Positions 60,615-64,000 of a stretch of DNA of 64,000 bases are shown here, in pieces. The stretch covers positions 46,142,714-46,206,713 of the forward strand of contig CM049320.1 in NCBI GenBank assembly GCA_026874595.1. Reading direction: 5' to 3'. The translations under genes were made by a program, and so were the position numbers. The notes under the pieces were generated by a model. It was given only the letters and a program-made list of their open reading frames with translations, was not told the DNA's origin and did no database searches. The stretch is from Sipunculus nudus (Eukaryota > Annelida > Sipuncula > Golfingiida > Sipunculidae). How positions within the stretch are numbered: position 1 is the stretch's first letter; every line of letters begins with the position of its first letter.

Positions 60615-63394
60615 CTGCTCTGGCCGGCCTCTCCACGTTCTTCTGAAGTTAAAGTCTCAGCCACATATCCGGCTCTCCCTTTACACTGAGTACATTCGAT
60701 TCTCGACAGGCCATCAGCATTACCGTGCTGGCGCCCGGGGCGGTGTTGCACTTCGAAATCGTAAGTATCGATAACAGATATCCACCTGGCGATCATACCC
60801 TCTGGGTCTTTGAAGCGCAACAGCCATCGCAACGAAGCATGATCTGTTCGCAACAGGAAACGCCTTCCCCAGAGGTATGTGTGAAAATGTTTTACAAACT
60901 TAACGACCGCTAAGAGCTCACGTTTGGTCGTGCAGTAGCGCCGTTGCGCTTTGTTCAGTGTGCGACTGCCATAAGCAATAGGGCGCTCCAGGCCATCTTG
61001 TATCTGAGAAAGAACTCCTGATATACCAACACCACTTGCATCAGTGTCAAGTATCAGCAGCCCCTCTTGTTGTGGGTATGAGAGTACTGGGGCACGAATC
61101 AGCCTCTCTTTCAGGGTTATGAAAGCTTCGTCGCAAGACTCGTCCCATTTGAACTTGACATTTTTCCGAGTCAAGTTAGTCAGCGGTTCGGCAACTGTGG
61201 CGTATTGTGGGATAAAGCGCCGGTAATAGGAGGTAAATCCCACAAAACTACGCACTTCAGTCTTACACTGGGGTACCTTCCAGTCCCTGACAGCAGCCAC
61301 TTTATCTGGGTCGCAGTGTACCCCTTCCCTGGAGACAACATGCCCCAGAAAGGTAACACTTTTCTTGAAAAGGCCACATTTTTCTGGTTTTAGCTTCAGT
61401 CCCGCTTGCCTCAGCCGGTCAAAGACAAACTTCAAGTTTTGCACAGCTCCCGTGAAGTTTGACCCAAATACAATTATATCATCGAGGTAGACCAAACTCC
61501 TCTCCCACTGTAGGCCTCTCAACACAAGTTCCATCAAACGAGAAAACGACGCTGGAGCATTGCTCAGCCCGAATGGCATCACTTTCCACTGAAACAGTCC
61601 TTTTCTCGTAGCGAATGCTGTCTTTGGACGATCCTCAGGGGCCACTGTCACTTGCCAGTACCCACTTGCAAGGTCTAGGGTACTGAACCAACTCGATCCC
61701 GATAGTGCGTCCATCGTATCGTCAATTCGTGGCAGCGGGTAAGCGTCTTTCCTAGTAACATTGTTAAGACGCCGGTAGTCGACACAAAATCTTGTGGAAC
61801 CATCCTTCTTCTTAACTAGAACCACGGGTGCAGCCCAGGGACTGTCACTCGGTTCCACTAAACCTTTTTCTAGTAGTTTGTCAACTTCCGCGTCCACGAT
61901 CTCTCTCTGCTTCTCCGGTAACCTGCGGGGGTGCTGCTTTATCGGTCGGTTATCTCCTGTGTCTATAGTGTGCTGTATCAGCTGTGTTTTGCCTAATCCG
62001 CCATCCAGCGTGGCAAACACATCTGCATACTCGCAAATCAACTTTCCAACCTCTCTCTTCTGATCCTCGTCTAGCCCCCTTGACGCTTCTTCAAATAACT
62101 GCTGAAGGTGATCTGGTATATACCCATCGCGCTCGCCCCAGATAATCCTTACAGTGGCCGCGTCTGGTCTGGTACCTGTCGTGTCACTAATTTTCTCAAC
62201 GGGAGTCAGCATCCCCATTACAGTTCCTGCGTTTACACGCACTGGCTGGTCTCCCAGGTTAACCAGGCACACCGGCGCCTTCCTCGTCGCAACGTCAATA
62301 AGAGTAGCGCCAACGAAAATCCCAGTTTCGTCAGCAAAATCCATGACTGGCTCCACAAGCCCGGCTGTAAAAGTCGCGCTCGGACGAAACTTGTCAATGA
62401 GAACTGGTACTTGCATTTCGTCACGAGGAGGGATGTGCACAGGCTCCGCCAACCTCACTCGGCAGCAGTTGATTGGGCGCTCCGCCTCACATAGCAATTC
62501 CTCTCCTTCAACGGTAAGTACTCCTGAAGTCAAATCAATTTTACCCCGGCAACGTCTAAAGAAATCCAAACCGAGTATACCGTTGTCGCTTATCTTAGCG
62601 ACCTTCACGGGGAATTTCAGGCACGTCTCCCTAAGCTTCAGCTCAAACTGTGCTTCGCCATCAACAGCAATAGGAGCCCCATCGGCTCCAAACAAGCTCT
62701 CATTAGCAGTTTCAAGATCAGGCCTCGGTGCTGCCAGTTTTTGGTAAACTGCTCTGCTGATCATGGTGAAGTCTGAGCCTGAATCGATGAGAAACCTCCC
62801 AGGTGTCCCATTGATTTTAGCTTCGATCATCCACCCTCCATCTTGCTTATAGGTTACATTCTTTACAGCAGAATTCTTACTCGAGTTTGCCGTCGTCGTA
62901 GTCCCTTCTCTGTTTGCTTGGTGCCTGTTGTCAGGACAGTCCCGGCTGAAATGCCCTGGCTTCTGACAGGTATAGCACACCTTCTGGTCCCCGCGCCGAC
63001 CGATCGGCTGACGGGGCTGGTTGTTTCCGAACCCAGATGGGACTGGGGATCCACCTTCTTGGTACGGGCGAAAATTATTCATCTCTAGCATCGTACGCCT
63101 CAAAGAGATAATTTCGTTGTGCATACTCTGCAAAAGCTGATCTTTCTTCTCATCTTCACTGCATTTCTCCTCCAGCTGTTTGAGGAGGCCTTGCATTTGT
63201 TGTTTTAAAACATCGACTTCTTTGTCTGTCCTCCTTCCAGACGGGTTATCCTGTCGGCCATCTTGCATAGACCTCTGTCGACCGAGTTTGGTCGCTACGT
63301 GACCCTCGCTTCTCTCGAAAGACTCATACTGGGTAGCCAAGCCAATCGCTTCATCCAGCGTGTCTGGCACCCTCAAGTCTACGTGCTTCCTCAT
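60524..63394 (-). CDS. Gypsy-3 gag C-terminus, protease, reverse transcriptase and RNase H
   Basis: This 956-residue frame is in register with the gag frame to its right. Residues 55-105 form a probable coiled coil. One CCHC knuckle follows at 140-153 (CYTCQKPGHFSRDC). Protease DSGS is at 204-207 and GLDFF at about 275-279. RT spans roughly 480-660, with KKKDGSTRFCVDYRRLN, TLDLASGYWQV, MPFGLSNAPASF and YLDD (636-639). RNase H starts near 760 (ILDTDASGVGISGVL) and includes TKRELLAV and RTDHASLRW. The last 43 residues run past the A8 run at about 60601-60607 out of the integrase register. Enzymatic motifs are all present. Confidence 0.9.
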   Translation of the reverse strand: MRKHVDLRVPDTLDEAIGLATQYESFERSEGHVATKLGRQRSMQDGRQDNPSGRRTDKEVDVLKQQMQGLLKQLEEKCSEDEKKDQLLQSMHNEIISLRRTMLEMNNFRPYQEGGSPVPSGFGNNQPRQPIGRRGDQKVCYTCQKPGHFSRDCPDNRHQANREGTTTTANSSKNSAVKNVTYKQDGGWMIEAKINGTPGRFLIDSGSDFTMISRAVYQKLAAPRPDLETANESLFGADGAPIAVDGEAQFELKLRETCLKFPVKVAKISDNGILGLDFFRRCRGKIDLTSGVLTVEGEELLCEAERPINCCRVRLAEPVHIPPRDEMQVPVLIDKFRPSATFTAGLVEPVMDFADETGIFVGATLIDVATRKAPVCLVNLGDQPVRVNAGTVMGMLTPVEKISDTTGTRPDAATVRIIWGERDGYIPDHLQQLFEEASRGLDEDQKREVGKLICEYADVFATLDGGLGKTQLIQHTIDTGDNRPIKQHPRRLPEKQREIVDAEVDKLLEKGLVEPSDSPWAAPVVLVKKKDGSTRFCVDYRRLNNVTRKDAYPLPRIDDTMDALSGSSWFSTLDLASGYWQVTVAPEDRPKTAFATRKGLFQWKVMPFGLSNAPASFSRLMELVLRGLQWERSLVYLDDIIVFGSNFTGAVQNLKFVFDRLRQAGLKLKPEKCGLFKKSVTFLGHVVSREGVHCDPDKVAAVRDWKVPQCKTEVRSFVGFTSYYRRFIPQYATVAEPLTNLTRKNVKFKWDESCDEAFITLKERLIRAPVLSYPQQEGLLILDTDASGVGISGVLSQIQDGLERPIAYGSRTLNKAQRRYCTTKRELLAVVKFVKHFHTYLWGRRFLLRTDHASLRWLLRFKDPEGMIARWISVIDTYDFEVQHRPGRQHGNADGLSRIECTQCKGRAGYVAETLTSEERGEAGQSRCVKKKKTRLVKKEGTARQLRISRMTHSTG

Positions 63395-63439
63395 CTCTTC
63401 CTCCGGTAACCCTCGTATAAACTGATCAATGGCTATACG

Positions 63440-64000
63440 CTATTGAGCGTCCATCTCGAATTTCGGGTAAGCTTTCTGTGACAGCCGGAGAAGGTCAGAG
63501 CCGAACTCCATCAGGGTTTCATTGGGTTGTTTCTTCCTGGTCCGTATGGTGAAACGAAAACTGTTCTCCCGGTTAGGGGGATCAAAACGTTTCCCAAGTA
63601 AACTGGTTAACGACGAGAAGTCTTGTCGTTGTCCCTCCGGTAGCTGACTCAAAACCCTTTGAGCTCTCCCTCTCAGACTCGCCGCTAGCTGTAGGCCCAT
63701 CTCGGCCTCGTCCCATCCGTTCCATTTAGCAATCATTTCAAAGTGGGCGAGGTAATCTTGCCACTCAACCTTATCACCATCGAACTTATCGGCGTCTTTG
63801 GGTTGACGTGACGCTGGCCTAGGCGTACGCGTCCGCGGTTCATGCCTCATTTCTGGGGCTCCAGGAGACCAAATCCGATGCGGCTCAATTTCCGGGTTGA
63901 AGTCGATAGAATAGCCTCGTTGTAGGCACCTTCCGAGATCTGGTGCTCCGCATCGGCCGAAGTGGTCCTGTTCACGTTCTCGGTAGTAGTTCGTATGGCG
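63440..64000 (-). CDS. Gypsy-3 gag (5' end beyond the window)
   Basis: The frame is open from the window edge at 64000 through the ATG at 63850 to TAG 63440-63442. The 50 codons upstream of that ATG contain no stop and are basic/aromatic (YYRERE), so the true start is probably to the right of 64000. The recognisable gag core reads DKFDGDKVEWQDYLAHFEMIAKWNGW, then LRGRAQRVLSQL and LMEFGSDLLRLSQKAYP. The TAG interrupts gag in the middle of its capsid region, since the same register continues as gag at 63439 leftward. Confidence 0.85.
   Translation of the reverse strand, partial: RHTNYYREREQDHFGRCGAPDLGRCLQRGYSIDFNPEIEPHRIWSPGAPEMRHEPRTRTPRPASRQPKDADKFDGDKVEWQDYLAHFEMIAKWNGWDEAEMGLQLAASLRGRAQRVLSQLPEGQRQDFSSLTSLLGKRFDPPNRENSFRFTIRTRKKQPNETLMEFGSDLLRLSQKAYPKFEMDAQ

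Larger units (their letters stand above)
57776..64000 (-). mobile_element. Gypsy-3: Ty3/Gypsy LTR retrotransposon, minus strand, 5' end outside window
   Basis: The minus-strand gene order from right to left is gag, protease, RT, RNase H, integrase, then a small extra ORF and a probable 3' LTR. The left boundary is placed where family A core stops and TGTAACG begins (57776). The 5' LTR and primer site lie beyond 64000, so no target duplication can be checked. GC content is visibly higher than in the flanks. The coding frames carry one in-frame stop in gag and one frameshift between RNase H and integrase. Confidence 0.85.

Overview
The window looks like transposon-dense genomic DNA of a marine invertebrate, most likely a bivalve mollusc. 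It is AT-rich and contains one spliced metazoan-type host exon. The rest I could assign is mobile DNA: Ty3/Gypsy LTR retrotransposons, and repeats whose layout (a CCGT-type microsatellite behind a hairpin 5' end, tandem core units, a hairpin 3' end) recalls the 'pearl'/HINE elements of bivalves. The species is an inference from repeat style, not from a diagnostic gene.

Layout. 1-3179 holds non-autonomous repeats. 3833-4821 is the terminal coding exon of a UBX-domain protein resembling UBXN10, on the + strand. 5270-33340 is a patchwork of at least four non-autonomous repeat families (called A, B, C and D here), with a 270-bp MITE, microsatellites and a 4.2-kb imperfect inverted repeat (26679-30900). 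33341-57514 is a nest of mobile elements. 57776-64000 is a third Gypsy element running off the right edge.

Families A-D share one architecture. A 5'-terminal 10-13 bp motif is repeated inverted just inside the 3' end. A short hairpin follows, and then a terminus reading CTTG-TT (A, C) or CTAG-TT (B, D). Insertion is at T-T. This matches what is known of Helentron/Helitron2 elements and their non-autonomous derivatives (HINEs). Copies of A, B and C carry the perfect 12-bp palindrome GGTGGCGCCACC, about 20 exact copies in the window; a CpG-decayed version occurs in D. No Rep/helicase gene is visible, so these copies would depend on a helper elsewhere.

The nest, from outside in, is: an A-type core array (32801-33340 and 57515-57775); an A copy (33341-57514); an inverted-terminus element X with TAA target duplications (33863-56480); Gypsy-2 (34253-48305, TSD AAACT) and a C copy (51211-55390) side by side in X; Gypsy-1 (34450-43220, TSD GAGCC) inside the 5' LTR of Gypsy-2 and a B copy inside the C copy; an A copy (34545-37954) inside one LTR of Gypsy-1; and a B copy (36599-37770) inside that A copy. 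The arithmetic closes exactly: once inserts are removed, the split LTRs are 232 and 220 bp, the same as their intact partners. LTR pairs differ at about 2/232 (Gypsy-1) and 4/220 (Gypsy-2), which fits the order of insertion and shows that A and B moved recently.

All three Gypsy elements encode recognisable gag, protease, reverse transcriptase, RNase H and integrase, but each is broken by stops or frameshifts. Gypsy-3 also has a small, unrecognised ORF downstream of pol.
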